Shown: in pieces, positions 1 through 15,014 of the stretch
Layout of the letters: each line of letters begins with the position of its first letter
How positions within the stretch are numbered: position 1 is the stretch's first letter
Assembly (NCBI GenBank): GCA_902729315.2
Contig: LR746265.1
Location: 5,560,892 to 5,624,891, forward strand
Reading direction: 5' to 3'
Source: Spirodela intermedia
Taxonomy: Eukaryota; Streptophyta; Magnoliopsida; Alismatales; Araceae
Length of the DNA stretch: 64,000 bases
The notes under the pieces: model-generated
The model's input: only the letters and a program-made list of their open reading frames with translations
Databases searched by the model: none
Told to the model about the DNA's origin: nothing
Translations under genes and position numbers: made by a program

Positions 1-1385
<1,385 letters not shown>

Positions 1386-1521
1386 CTCTCCACCGAGAGA
1401 CAGAGAAACAGCGAAATCTACTCTCTCCCCCACAATCCTTCTTCGGTCACCAACAAGTAAATCATCATTAAGAGTGCAAAATAGAAACCAGACGAACTCC
1501 TTATTCCCCCAGAAGAGACCT

Positions 1522-1565
<44 letters not shown>

Positions 1566-3334
1566 CCCAGACGGGAGCTTCTGGATCGGGGGGGTCGGAG
1601 CAATTGCTGGCCTGATCTGCGTAAAGTCTGAAACGGAAGTTTTGTGTTCCTGTTTGATGTATAGCGGCGGGCTCGGAAGTGGCCACGTGGCAGCGTTCCT
1701 TCTGAGATTTGGGGTAACTTCACCGCAATCGGCACTTTACTCATCCAGGCACAAAATAATTAGTTTCATAAAATAGTTTATTACTGATTATGTAGCTCAC
1801 GTGACAGTGGCCATATAAATAATTAACAATTGTAAAAGGTTTATTTTTAATAATATGTAAATATAATGTTTTATTTCATTTTTTCCAGGCTCAGAAATCC
1901 ACAGCCCCTGGAGCGCGAAGAAAACTTTTTCCCCGCGACGGTCGCCCGCAGGGCCGTCCACGGCCTCCATCCCCCCCGTTCCCTTCTACCGCGCGCGTCA
2001 CTTTCACTCTCCTTGTGAGATCCGATCTTCCGAGTATCGCGTTGACGGGATTTCTCCGTAGTTCAATCCTCGCTGAAGCGGTTTTCTTCTTTCCCAATCC
2101 ACAGACGCCGAAAGATATCCCGGGAAGGAACTCGATTCGAGTCTCGACTGTGAGCCTTTTGTTCTTCCATTCCCCAACCCCAGGCTTACTGAGGTGCACG
2201 AAGCTGGAACGTAATTGGGCTCTGGGAAGCTAGCAGATCGCGGGTGAGCTCAACTTTTTATCTCCCCGGATTATCTTGGTGATCCCCAAGATGTTCTTTT
2301 TGTGTTGAATATAACTATATTATGTTGCATGGATGTCAAGGATTCTGCATATTTTTTTAATTTCCTGGTTAGCACGTTGTACGCTGTCTCCCGGTATGTT
2401 TATCTATTATTATTTCAAACTGTGAAATGTCTATAAGCTTATGTTGGATAGCCAGTCTCGTTGCGCATAAAATGATAATAGAGGGCGACATTTAGATGTA
2501 TTTTAATATCCGAAGTTGGTGAACTTATCTTGATAGTGCAAGCCGTGTATGTCCTGGGAATGGCTAAAGTCAATCGTTATTTTTTCACGAATAACTTTTT
2601 AATTGATTCATTTGTCGTTGACGTATCCCTGAATATCTGCTAGATTCACAGATAATTGCTCTTGATGCCGATCATGCCTTGGTTAAATGAAAGAGACGTT
2701 GAAGAAATATTACTATTAGTATCTTATGCGTTTATATGGTGATATGGTCATTATTCCCATGTGTCATGCCTGATGCAAGATACTGAAATGACCTGTTATC
2801 AAACCATATGGTGTGGGTAAAAGTGCAGAGCGGTACCTTTAGTTTGAAGGGGACATTCAGATGTCATAAACTGGTGTGTTATAGTCTGGATCCGTTATTT
2901 ATATGAATCATGATTCATGAGTGTAATCACAAACTTTAATGATTTTCTGATGAACGAGAAAACAGAGACTCTATATCATATCTGGACGTGTGCTTCCTTT
3001 ATGCTGGTCATGGGCAAAAACGTAATTTTTTTATTGACTTTGACATGCAACGCTTTGGTATGATTTTGTGACTTTTTATCTTATGACATTCTTCCGGGTA
3101 CATTTCTTTGTGTTAAGAAGTTTTTGTGTTATAATAGTGCTGTCATATTGTCAAGATATAACATTAATGTCAGCTTTTTTATTTATTTCCTTCCGTTGAG
3201 GTGTCTTCCGTCAATCTAAAGTATTCACCTCCAATCTTCTGTTTTCTTTTTAAGCCAGCATAAAATACTTTGGATTCCTACATCCACAACATTGACAATT
3301 AAATCTGTCCCACATCTTCGATTTCAACCTTGAA
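1386..3334. other. Divergent intergenic region and 5' UTR with probable leader intron
   Basis: This stretch separates the kinase (minus) from the TIGR01589-type gene (plus). It contains a (GA)n tract at 1525-1566, a CACGTG G-box at 1684-1689 and a GC-richer block at about 1890-2243 that looks like a 5' UTR exon. A good donor (CGG|GTGAGC) at 2244 and an acceptor (GCCAG) ending at 3258 suggest a 1.0 kb leader intron placed just before the start codon of the downstream gene. No conserved coding frame was recognised here; the open frame at 1243-1776 (+) runs antisense to kinase exon 1 and through the GA repeat. Confidence 0.55.
1525..1566. repeat. (GA)n microsatellite
   Basis: Near-perfect GA dinucleotide run upstream of the kinase start codon, read as CT on the kinase transcript strand. 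Its position suits a 5' UTR or core-promoter pyrimidine tract. Confidence 0.95.
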
Positions 3335-6300
3335 ATGAAGAAAATGTCTGAAGGAGAAGCAAGAAAGTTGCCAAGCCAAGATTTACAGTTGGTAAGGAAA
3401 AAAAATTCCTGTCTTACACTGTTCTGAGCACCTCTTAACTTGTTAAAGTTGCGTTGTGTAAACTTTACATCATACATCTAGTTTCCTACCTTTCCATGCA
3501 TTTTTTTGTCTGCAGACTGTTTTCATTATGTTTCCGTTTCTGGTTCCGCTTCCACTTCTGTTTATGTTTATTTTTATGTATTTGTAGATGTACTTTTATT
3601 GACAATTGTCCAATACTCAAGAAAATTAAGAAAGATTAGGTTAAAAAGGAAAGAGTGAGAATTTCTCTGTCAGTTCATTTTTCTGACAGAAAAATTATCA
3701 GGAGGTATGTGATTTTATTTTCCATTCTCTCCTCCCTGCATCATCCATCCATCCTGGGGTGTGTGTAGATGGGTCTCTCCTCCCAGTCTTAGCCTCTTTT
3801 CTGTATGTTTTCATATTTGTCTGTTCATCTGTGCAAGTATAAATATACCCACGTGCACATACCTCTTAGTTTTTTATTGGAAAATGGGTTCCCGATTTAT
3901 ACATGTAGAACACGTGCTTGGCTTTCTTGGGGACCTTTCACGTTTGCATCTTTTAAAAAAAATACTAAAAATTAAGAAAAAAAGAAAAAGATCTCCATTT
4001 CTTATGTGCTGGGCCTTCCTGTAAGAATTTCCTATCAATCTATTCTCTTAGCTTTAGAGTTTTATTATATTTTTATAAATTTAATCTCTAAATAATTCTA
4101 AAAAAAATCTCACCCAATTCACGGTTCTGGGACTATTCATTAATGACTGTTGTATCTCTGTCATGTATATCTGGTGTCCTGTGCTCTTATTTTTATATGA
4201 CACTAGAGGACCTCGCCGGATTCCTCCTTGTTGATATGCCTATCTAATGTAGAACCTGGAGATTATGGGTCAGGACGTAATTCATGATGGTAACCTTTAC
4301 TGAAAGACATACACTAGTGGGAAGATAAATTTTCAGTCTGTAAAAAGGGTACGAGTGATAAGCTCCAATATCATCAAAGAACAAGTGATATTGACTCACG
4401 TGCCTATTAGTGATTCATATGATATTGATATGCTCTTTGTTGTGTTCCTTGCCTGGTGTTGTCTAAAAGAGTTGAGATGGTTTGATTATTTGTCAGCTTA
4501 AAAACAATTATATGAGTTTCAGTGTCCCAGTTATAGTTTAAACTAAGAATTTGTCTAATTAAACAATTAATAAACACACAAATGTAATCGAAAATGCATA
4601 ACAAAAAAATACTCTTTTTTTTCCTTTTAGGTTAAGATATGATTGCTGTGTTAAGATATGTCTTGTCTATGGAGGAAACATTTTGTTGAATTTGAAAATG
4701 GAAGACCCTCTTAGTGACGGCTTTATGTGCAATACCATTTAGATCATAAAAATCAATTTTACCTTCTTCAAAATTAGATTGGTGTTAACTCGTAGATGTT
4801 AGAATATTTTTGTCAAATTTCTGCATTTAATCCTAATGACCTGCGTCATCACCCTGTTTTCGTCAGTTGACTTTCTTCCCAGTTGGATGACTTATCAAGG
4901 TTTGCTCTTACGATTACAAAAGTTTGGTGTTTTTTTGCATTACTAAAGTGTTCTATATGATTTTTTTTCTTTCTTGCTATATGTTTTATGTTACTATATA
5001 ATGTGTTTCTTGCTATTTGAGTAATTGGTTTGCCTCACTTCACATGTCTTTTCGTTCTGCTTGTAGAATCAATTATTATTATGTCCTTCAATTTATCCCC
5101 TCTTATTTTTGTGACATCCAGGTAAAAGATCTCATTGAGTACTGCCTTCAGTTGTACATGAATCAGAAAGAAGTTATTCAGACTCTGGAGCTAAATGCAC
5201 ATATCGAACCTGGTTTTACTGAACTTGGTAAACTTCATGCTTGTATGTTGCTAAATGAGGTGGCTGTGTTCTGGCTGATGGTTGTCGAATTTACCTAGTG
5301 GGCTCCCGGTATCAAAAATTATAAGTAAAATAAACTTCTCTTCTGAGCCAGAATAAGATTTGCTTTTTTGTGTTTTTGGGCTTGAAATAACATTGAAATT
5401 GATTTGAAAACGGCTCTTGGCCCATTCGCCCCAATTAGAGATTTGGACAGCTGTAAGTGTCTGATGACTTATCTTTTGCATAGTCGAGTATTGAAGGGTT
5501 TATAAATTAAGATTTTTTTTCATTCATTTTCTTTCCAATTTAATCTTAGTACTCTTGGAAAGTTTAATATTTGGTCAAAATTTGAGTTTACAAATAACTT
5601 AGGTTTCTGCTTTCTCAGTCAGTTGAACCTGTGGGTAGCATGTTTACATGACAAGTTCTTTTATTCCTTTGTTCTTACTCATAATTCATATAACATTTGC
5701 GTTATCAATATAATTTGAGTACATCTTGTTATTATGAGCTTGAAGTGCTATAATCCTGAAAAGAAAATAATTATTTGTCCAATATTTACTAAAAATATTC
5801 GTTAAGATAATAATGGAATTTGATCTTCCAACCTTCAAACCCGGACAGCCACATTTCACCTTATTACAAAATAAGCTGAATGAAGGCACAGTTATATTCT
5901 AGGTGCCAAACTTTTTGATATTTCTTTCTGAACGTAAGCGTTTTTATATCAAGGCGTCTTGATTATAAAGGTCGATATTGTTATTTTCATTCAAATATAT
6001 CTTTCTCCTTTAATTGGTTGTAAAAATTGTATTTGTTTTTTTGTAACTTGGTCCAAAGAAAAGCTGGTTACACATAGGCCATGTCATGTTCATCATTTAT
6101 TGTCTAGTACAACCCTTCGAAGACAGTAAGTTTATCATCAGTTTCATATTTCATCGTGCTGGGATCACTCTTTTGTGTTACAGTTGCACATAAGTAAAAA
6201 CTAGGAAAGAACTTGTATTGATTTGTTGGCAAAGCTAACCAGATAAAAGACATTCAGTGACGTCTGTACAATACTAATCCAAATTTTTGGTGTAAATATT

Positions 6301-8386
6301 TCTTCATGATTTATTTTCTGAACTGAATCATCTTGCATCTGATTCTTCCTTCCAGTTTGGCAGAAGCTTGAAGAGGAGAACACAGAATTTTTCAAAGCAT
6401 ACAATTTTAGATTGAAGGTGAAGAACCAGATAACCATGTTCAATCAGCTGCTTCAGAAGCAGGTTGATCTCATGCATGGCATGTGCTCTTCCAGTGCTGC
6501 TGCCGTATCACTGTCCAGCGAATCTAATTCTTCACGTATGGCTATCCTCCTTATGGCCGTTTTATTATTTTATTTATTTTTAAATTTTTAATATGAAATT
6601 TGTATCCATAATTTATCTGATGTCTCGATTTTATTAGATATTTAGATAGTGATGAAATACACACGAATTATTCTATTAACATCATGATAGTGCTTTCTCA
6701 AGGCTCAGAAGTATTGTTTTATGTTATGTTAATCAATGTTCTCAAGGACTGGCGTTCAGGATCTTCACTGGTACATTGTTAAAAAGTTGACAGTAAGATT
6801 TGTTCAAAATAAACTGATTTATTTTTATTCTTGTGTGGGAGCGGATTTTCTTTTTTGTCTAATTGAGGGAGAACTTGTTGAGATTAGGCTCCAAACTATG
6901 AGACTGTGCCTACGAGATCATGTAGAATTAAATATGCCAAATCTGAGTAAAACCGGCCGATGCGGAGTTGGCTAACGCAGTGGCTGAAAAATGCTTCCTA
7001 TCATCTAAAGGAGGGGGGGGGGGGGGGGGGGGATTCAAGATCTTTTCGTCAATGGGACTATAGATTGAAAAGGTAATACTTCTCAAGGGAGCGAAAAAGA
7101 GAGGAAGAGTTAATGAAGATCATGCAGTCTGTATCAGATCGCCTTCTGCAAGAAAGATCTCTGATGTGAAAACAAATTTTATTGCTAGAAAATTATAAGG
7201 CAATGTCAAACATCAGATAAGTGGTTTTTTAAGGAATACATTATCAGTATTAAATGACGGAAATACCCATTCAATGGAAGATGGACACTGGGTAGAATCA
7301 CCTATAGTGAGTCGTCAGGTCTTTATTGCTTTCACAAAGTTGACTTCACCATGATCGAAGATATATCTATTATCCAGCAACACCATGTGCCCTCTTCTTT
7401 ATAGATGTCAATGTTGGGGGCTGAAATGTTCTGCTTGGATACCTGGGTTCTGTCTCATAGTGTTGGTCGCCTGTTCAAGTTAATATCAAGCCTGGTCTTA
7501 AATGCAGAAAATTTTCATGTTTGGATTATGTAATTTTGGATAGTATGTCCTAATGAATCCCTTAACGCTCAATCTTAATCCTTTCCCAGTGCAACAGACT
7601 CCATGCTACACTTCAGCCCCTTCCAGACCTGACAACATATCATCTCCTGTTGGCGCTTCTACAACTCTTATTAACGGTGGGCCACCTTTACTTCAAAATA
7701 TGAGAATCAACGATACTACTTCTCTTAGCGAGGGAAGAATGAACCTGCCAACAAGTTTGCTTTCTACGACTAGTTCACAAATGACAATGCTTCATAGAAT
7801 GAATGGAACAGGAGTTAAGTTGGAACCGGGCTATTCAGGCACCGCAGAGTTTATGTTTCATACTAATAACGATTTCTGCCAAGAACGCCCCACTGTAGGA
7901 GATCCAACACTTCCTTCCTTCATGAGCCCAGTGTTGGATGCACAATCATTGAACGGACCACTCCTCGACACTAATGCCTCTTCTTTTGGCGGTTTAGGCC
8001 AAATTCCCCAGAATTTTGGTTTTTCAGATTTAGCTGCGGACTTCAATCAAAGTACAGGTTTGCTCATACATTTACTAGGATTGGCCTTAGGCTGCTTTTT
8101 TCTTGAAATTTTAGCCTGAAAATTTCTTCTTTATTTTATTTGAAGATTTATTGGAGAGTTTTGGTGGGTCACTGTTCCTTAGCTCTGACTTTAACGGTTT
8201 GTCAACTTTATCTGGAAGGAAATGCGAAGGTGAAGCTCGAGTAGCTTGTAAAGTTAAGAATTTTTATTTTATCGATTACCTTTTCCAATTTTATTAAAAG
8301 GTGTTCTCTTGCTTGAAACAGGAGAAAATACGATACTTGACACTGTGTCCGAAGGTGTGAGTATCGATGATTTTAAAAGTGACTAA
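3335..8386 (+). CDS. Plant-specific protein with TIGR01589-type domain, function unknown
   Basis: Six exons, 3335..3391, 5122..5227, 6356..6535, 7590..8057, 8146..8229 and 8322..8386, join in frame to give 319 residues. Residues 20-78 or so (VKDLIEYCLQLYMNQKEVI, then WQKLEEENTEFFKAY) match the uncharacterised plant-specific domain I know as TIGR01589, an alpha-helical segment of about 57 residues. The long fourth exon encodes a low-complexity Ser/Thr/Asn/Pro-rich region. The short C-terminal exons carry an acidic/hydrophobic tail (GFSDLAADFNQ, DLLESFGGSLFLSSDFNGL) that resembles a transactivation-type segment; that resemblance is inference only. Start choice: ATG at 3335 follows the likely leader-intron acceptor; an in-frame ATG at 3344 is the alternative. 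No catalytic motif or membrane segment is visible. The gene is divergent from the kinase. Confidence 0.85.
7013..7032. repeat. Poly-G homopolymer (20 G)
   Basis: Twenty consecutive G residues inside the third intron of the TIGR01589-type gene. Such runs are unusual in otherwise AT-rich plant introns, and the length may be uncertain through sequencing slippage. Confidence 0.9.
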
Positions 8387-9638
8387 CATACGGCCTAGTC
8401 GGTGAGTCTTGAATCCCGACAGAATTTCTGTCATATGTTTTTATTTCTGTGTTAAAAATTGCTTTAAATTATCTCTACACTGTGGGAATATCATGAGATA
8501 CCAAGCTTCGTTGATCCAGCTTGCCATCTCCACTCTTGAACCGTTGTGATGAACAATACGTTTTCACCTTCCGAAGATCGTGATTCTGTGTGCTTCCAAG
8601 TAGGAATTCATTATCTTTTTACAAAATTTGATCAACCATTATGAGTTATCGGCCGTCTGCCTTTTTCTTACAGTAAAACACGAGGTAATCACCGGACCAA
8701 GTTCTTACTACAAATGCATTTAAGCTCTTCTGTCATGTCTCTTGGGATTCATCCACTTACCCATCATTTGATGAACATCGTCATGTGGTCCAAAGCAACC
8801 TCTCCTCCTTCCACGAGAATTTAGACCCAGAAGCCGTTTTAGTTACCTCCCTTGTACCTTTACTCAACTTTTGGATATTTCCAATCGATACCAGGCTCTT
8901 TTTAGCTGGGAATGTCAAGAACTGACAAGAGAACTGTCGCAGAGATTTCCTGGCTTAGAGAAATAAAACTGTGACAAGAGGCTGTGTCATAAGCCCCAGC
9001 CCAATGGAGTCCAACTACACTTTCTCTGCATTACGCATCTCCATAGAGTGCCATAAACAGCAGGCCTTCCTCTGATGGAACTAATCAGTAGAATCAATTG
9101 CCTTCCTGTTTGTGACTTGTTCTCCTTTTAGTAGTTCTTAATTTTGAATGGTTCCCCTTTATTTCTGTATTGTAGCTGACGAACTTTCCATTCTCTTCTT
9201 GTCCTGCGTGAATTCCCTTTTCTCTTGGCACAGATCCCAGATTCTCGGGGTTTATACTGGATCCATCCAAACTAGCATGTCTCCGGCCTTCAGCGTTTGG
9301 TGCTACTACATACAATCTGTCTGAAACTCGGCGTCTTCTGTTGCTACAGTTTCAAACTCTCTTTGGAACGAGCTCCTTGGAGAAGGATCGATTGATCCTT
9401 TCTCCGGCATCTGAATCACATGAGTATATGGTGTTGGCGTTCATGTGTCCTCGAGCAGCGGAGGTATTATTAACTTGAAAGTAATTTCAAGTTTACGGAT
9501 GTTTAGGGTTTTGTTTCCTGGATATACTTCTGTAATAATTATTTGCTGCATCAAGAACCTCACAACACACGTTTGGCTGCCGTACCAGATGTATTCCCTC
9601 AACCATTAACCCCACTGTTCAGAGCGTGAATTAACATA

Positions 9639-9672
<34 letters not shown>

Positions 9673-10076
9673 GGGTCTGCTCCGTGTGTATATAAATTGT
9701 ACATATATATACATGCACTCTCCGCCAAATTTCAGGTCACCAAGGGGAAAGCCACTGCGGCTTGTGGAAACCCCGGTGCCCGCATTCACAATTCTGTATT
9801 CGCCACTAGAACCAATATGTCATCACCGTTCACAATTCTTTCTTTTTTTAGCACAGAATCTACAGCCAACTACCCATCTTTACAAAATTACAGTCTCCCC
9901 CCCGGCCAACGACAGGCAAAATGCCCAGATCCTGCACCAAAAAAGGCAAGGAAAATGCCCCCCAGCTGCTAACTGCAGACATCATCACCCCCCGGGTTGG
10001 CGAATTGCATCCACTTTTCTCCCACAATCGGAAGCTGTGCTTTCTTCAGCTATATGTACATCTCTGCAGCATTTAA
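8387..10076. other. Convergent intergenic region, no gene recognised
   Basis: Lies between the 3' ends of the TIGR01589-type gene and the Enhancer-of-polycomb-like gene, so it should hold both 3' UTRs. A (CT)n tract occupies 9642-9670. Open frames at 9094-9315 (-) and 9671-10159 (+) have no recognisable family features, and the latter runs antisense into the last exon of the downstream gene. No RNA gene or transposon was recognised. Confidence 0.6.
9642..9670. repeat. (CT)n microsatellite
   Basis: Uninterrupted CT dinucleotide repeat of about 14 units in the convergent intergenic region. Confidence 0.95.
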
Positions 10077-10369
10077 TTAACCAAGAATGGAGGAAGGGAG
10101 GTCAGGGGACTCCGATGCCCGGGCAGCTTCTGCCAGCCTTGAAGCCATCACGGCCTTGAACGTCGCCCAGTCGGCGTTGGTCATGAGCAACTGGGCCCGA
10201 GCGCGCAGCCGAACGGCAGAACTGATTGCTCTGCTTGCTCTTTCTTCGGCTGCCTGGACTTTGAGAATCTCGTCCTGATCCGCACCTGCAACACGAGGCC
10301 AGAAAATGAGAAACAAATTATCACGCCCAGTGGATAAAATCTATTCGATTAAGCACGTCCATATTTGGA

Positions 10370-10402
<33 letters not shown>

Positions 10403-13400
10403 GGGTTTTAGATAATAATGGTCCGTCTCCTACTGAAAGAATCCCATTAGCTTCACATAAAAAGCAGCGGAGACCAAGGGAACGAGAGACGAGGTAATGA
10501 CAGGAACATCAGAAGGGGGTGGCTTCGCATGGAGACGACCAGACGTTAGAGAGGAAACTCAAAGAACAGAAGATGCCCAAAGACACCAGCCGCTTTTGGT
10601 AAGGGGAAAAAAAGAGATCTGATCATCAACAGCAAGAAAGAGACGGAACCAACAGGGGACAGAGGACTATGTATATGCAGAGAATGCTGGCTTCCCAAGA
10701 AAATAAGAAATAAACATGAGGCTAGATGAAAACATACTTCATTTTTGTTTTATTTTTACTCGACAGATGGCTTTTACAGACAATAATTTCGAATAAGATA
10801 GAATCGAAACAGCCAATTTCTTGAAAAAACACCGATGCAAATGAGGCAAATAACTGTCCAGGTGCACGTGTTAATCTTTCTGGGCTCTGATTTGAATGGC
10901 TTTTGTTTTTCTCTAACTAGTGTTTTGTTGCTATATATTGTGTTATTATATTTGAAGAGCTTTTGAGGCCTTCTCCTGGTCAAGGGGATGGTGATATCTT
11001 TTTATCTTTTTAGATGACTCGTAGGAACCAACCAGAAATAACCAGCGAAGCTGGTTTCGGTGAAACTTTTGGCACAAAATAAAAAACCGAGAGACCAAAC
11101 TTAATGCAGCATGGGCTGAATAAACTGATAGTTAGCAAAGGAATATCAAGTATGCGAGACATGAGAAAAATTATAACGCCTCAGATCAGATCCGTGCAAC
11201 CCATCGGCACAAGGATCTCCCCGGAATCGCCACAGGGTATGGGTATAAAATAACTTAATATGCTCGATTTTACAAGGTCATGTAAATCAAAAGGAACACC
11301 ATGACAGAAAATCTGAACAGGATTTCAAACGAAACAGTGAATAAGTAGATAAACAGTGAGAGAAATGATCCAAGGTACAGGACAGCAACTATCTACTAGA
11401 GAACGAAAAATCTAAGTAAAAAACACGCATCCGGCTGCAAAGGAATATCAGATACCATTTCATTTCTACCAGGAAGAAAAGTTTGTTTATTCATGAAGAA
11501 CGCACCTTCTGAGAATATATCAGGCTTCCCTCTTCCAGAATGACTTCCCTGCCTTTTAAAGGATCGTTTTTTCCGTAACAGTGAACTCTGAGTCAGCTGT
11601 GTTTTCCTTGGCGGTTGTCCCTGTCACAAATAATTTTTCACCGAACAAGTGAGATAAACGAGGCACCAACAAAAGAGTATTCAAAGAACACTTTCAACAC
11701 GGGTGTATATCTCTCTCTTTTTTTTTCAAAATGAATTTATGTTACCATCCAGATTCCAAATTATATTTGACAAAAATGCAAACGTTGCCAGCGCGGTGGA
11801 TACTAATAATCGATGGAAGCTGAGAAGAAGAGCAAAAACTAAATACCGTCTAATAACATCTCAAAATAAAATCCGTTGACAAAGGGCATTGACCATTAGA
11901 CAGCACGGTGGAGATGTCAATTTCAAGGTTGATAAGTCGATAATTGGTAAGAGAAATTGCTATGGCAGTCAGCTATGCCCACATATAATTTATACAGAAG
12001 CTCAACAAATTCCCAAGTCCCAACTTCCAAGGATATGAGGAGGAAAGTGATTATTGCAAAAACGCAAATAATGATGAAACGTATGGACTTCTTAAGTAAA
12101 ACTCAAGTAGAGAAGAAAAAATAAAAACAAGCCCATATGTAAATAGAAAAAAAAGGAAATTTACCTGAAAAAACCTAACCAGAGCAGAGCGTCGTTGTTT
12201 CCTCTTCTTTGTCCAATAATCAAACGCAGATACAACCATATCCCGGCTCCCAAGATTGGGACAAAGATCAGCAGCCTTCTCTGGTCCCAAAGCACCTTCT
12301 GGATGACTATAAGCCGCCTTTTCGAAAGCAGATATAATCTTCTCAAAGTCTTCCAGAGAAATGGGAACAGAGGTCTCAGGATTATTGCTTAAAGACTTCG
12401 AATTCATTTGTTCAAGCCATTCTTCATCCCCAGAGTCCATATCATAACAGGCATTTTCACTCCTAAGCAACCTCTCAACTTCATCCACCATCCGGATGTA
12501 AGAATCTGGGCGTGAGAAGGAAGAAGTAAAGCTCTCCTCATACCCAGGAACCTCTCTCACTCCAGGAACTGGTATTATTTTAACAGGAAGCCCCTGCATA
12601 TTACGCTCAAAGCATTCCCTGTGCAGCTCCTTGAACACATTCCAGTCCTTCTTATCACAAAATTCAAGCTTCCAACCCGTTTCTGCAGCCCACATCATGG
12701 CATGGGTGTATCGATTGGTAGCACTTGGTTTGACTTCCTGAGCCTTGTGAACATACCTGGTGGTGTCCCCCAATTTAACTGCTAGGCACCACTTGTTAGA
12801 GCTTGATAGCTCCAACATAACCTTGGCCCCCTCCTCCCTCCAACATCTATCAGACTCGATGACTAGAATATTTGCAGTGCAACTCAGTATGCCAACATTC
12901 TGCTCAGCCTCTGACAAAGCAGACTTCAGTTCCTTTATCACCTGAATAGAGTTCCTACTCGTGCCTTTCCTCCTTTTCTGGTGAACAGGCACAACCACAT
13001 AATTATCATGTATAGAACGAACTTTGGAATCTGTATCCATTCTCATGATACTATTCTGCCTATCAACGGAACTTTTTCTACGGTATCTGAGTAAAGAACG
13101 ACTAGAAACTCTGCCAGAACGACTGGAAGCTCTGCCAGACCTCTTGGAACTCCTCCTTTGATGCTTTTGAAATCTTACATCACTGACCACAGGTACACTT
13201 ATGGAAGGTGTCTCGGGAGATCCGGTGACAGCGACTGACTCCTGGCGAGCATGCCTTTCAAAGCATATAGCCTCCCTAAACCTACGTGCCTCTTCATGAA
13301 TATTTGAGATGCGCAAACGGCGCTCCTCTACACTCACTTCCACATCAGCCGTAGCAAGGGCACTTGACATACGTAAGGAACTGACAAACAAACCCAGATG

Positions 13401-14640
13401 CAAGCTCGTGAAAAACAAAGGCAGAGCGGAAAAGTTCACGCTGACCAAGGGAATCAACTGACGAACACCAAAGATGATGCAAACTCCAGCATCAGCTACC
13501 GCACTTTTGTCTGAAAATTCCTGATAACAGAGAGCGCGAATTTATTTCATCTGTGGTGGAGCAGCTATGCTACATTGGAAAAATCAATCAATAAATATGG
13601 CATATAAAGAGGAAACTTACATTTTTCCAGCCCCTGACTGGTAAGAAGTCGATCCCATGTGAAGAGAAAACCCTGGCTACCGCTCTGGAAGACAAAAACG
13701 CAGCGCATTCGAATAAACTAACATTTTTCTTCGTCATTCCAGTCAGTAGGGAAAGAATAAGGCTAGTGAATTGGTAAGAATTGGCATTGATAGTTAGCTG
13801 TCTGTGGATAACCAGGACCATGTTGCCAACAGATCCAAGCCATGGATCCCTGCCTGAAATCCCCAAGTTACGCGCAAAGCCACGAGCAGTTTTTGACGTT
13901 ACAATCCCTTTCTCTGGGAACTCTGATTTCGGCAACTTTGACCTCTTCATGAGATGTTTACGAACAAAGAAAACACCATATCGAGAGCCACTTGAGTCCC
14001 GGTCACCTAATTCAGTTGACAACGGAATCGATCCATCAGATAATAAGGTCAATCCATCTTTGGCATCCTTCGCCGGCGACACAGAGGATGCCGAATCCTG
14101 ACCAAATGACTGCAGTCTCCGCCGCTTCCTACTGTAAAAGATCCCATAAGACTTCTCCTGCAAAGAAGAAGATCCAACATTCTCGTTCAGAACGTACGTC
14201 GGAATTTCCTTCCCCTGATAATCGGCTTTCAATTTTCTTTCCTCCGAGGCGCGCCATCTGACCTTCACCCCACGGCCTTGTTCCTCTCTGTGATTCTCTG
14301 CAGATCCCTTCCCTCCCTTCCACCAGTTCGCGTCCTCTCTCTCCATGATCGCCCAGTCGTCTGCATCCCCATCACCATCGCTAGCTGCCTTTTTTCCGAC
14401 GGGCTTCGACAACGCCAACCGCTTGCCAGACCTCAGCACCCTCGACGCCGTGTCATCCGGAGGCACCTTAGAGATGTTCTTGGGCACAAATACCCGGGTT
14501 GAGCTCCTCGTCCCCACGGACGGCATCGACACTGCCGGCCCCCGAGTGGGGAAAACCCTGGAAGACCCAATCTCCTCCGATTCCCGATCGCGAGGCTTCC
14601 GTGAGACCTTGCGGTTCTCAGATTTCGCATGCTTTCTCAT
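10077..14640 (-). CDS. Enhancer-of-polycomb-like chromatin protein
   Basis: Plant relative of Epl1/EPC, the scaffold of NuA4-type histone acetyltransferase complexes; nuclear role inferred from the family. Exons 13621..14640, 12165..13520, 11506..11620 and 10077..10285 join in phases 0, 0 and 1 to give 899 residues. Visible features: a basic N-terminus; the plant-EPC-like signature VLRSGKRL in exon 1; Arg/Ser-rich basic stretch about residues 466-491; a Tudor-like module about 577-645 (NKWCLAVKLGDTTRYVHKAQ, then THAMMW); and the EPC core about 720-800, with SHPEGALGPEKA, FDYWTKKRKQRR and LVRFFQGQPPRKTQL. The last exon is Ala-rich and helical (LLMTNADWATFKAVMASRL). Length lies between the shorter and longer plant paralogue classes as I recall them. 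Intron 2 ends at TTATCAG|GAA; an acceptor 10 bp further in would break the frame. Head-to-head with Hip. Confidence 0.87.
10370..10401. repeat. (AAT)n microsatellite
   Basis: About ten AAT/ATA trinucleotide units in the last intron of the Enhancer-of-polycomb-like gene. Confidence 0.9.
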
Positions 14641-14978
14641 CGAATTGGTGGATCATCCACGCGGAAATACCGAGGTAACGGGCCATCGACGTGCTCCCTC
14701 GCCACCGGAGAGAACGATCGGAGACAGAAGGGAGAGTTGGACGCGGCAAGCGGGCGCCTCGACAACGTCAAATCTCACGCAGAAGATAACCAGTACCCAC
14801 AAAACCTTGAAAATAAACGAGAGACGAAGACAGATCTCCCCCTTTCTTCTCTCCCCCCTTCCCCCCTTCCTCCGTGGTTGAGAGCTTCTTCCCGCCTATT
14901 ATTTCTCAGTTTCGGCAACTCATGTGTTTGTCGTTGCACGGCAGCCGCTCCCAGCCATAGAGGAAGAAAGATCCGAGC

Positions 14979-15014
14979 GAGAGAGAGAGAGAGAGAGAGG
15001 CACACACAGAGACA

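Noticed and set aside
9671-10159. 162-codon plus-strand open frame
   Set aside because: Overlaps the last exon of the EPC-like gene on the opposite strand; no conserved segments.
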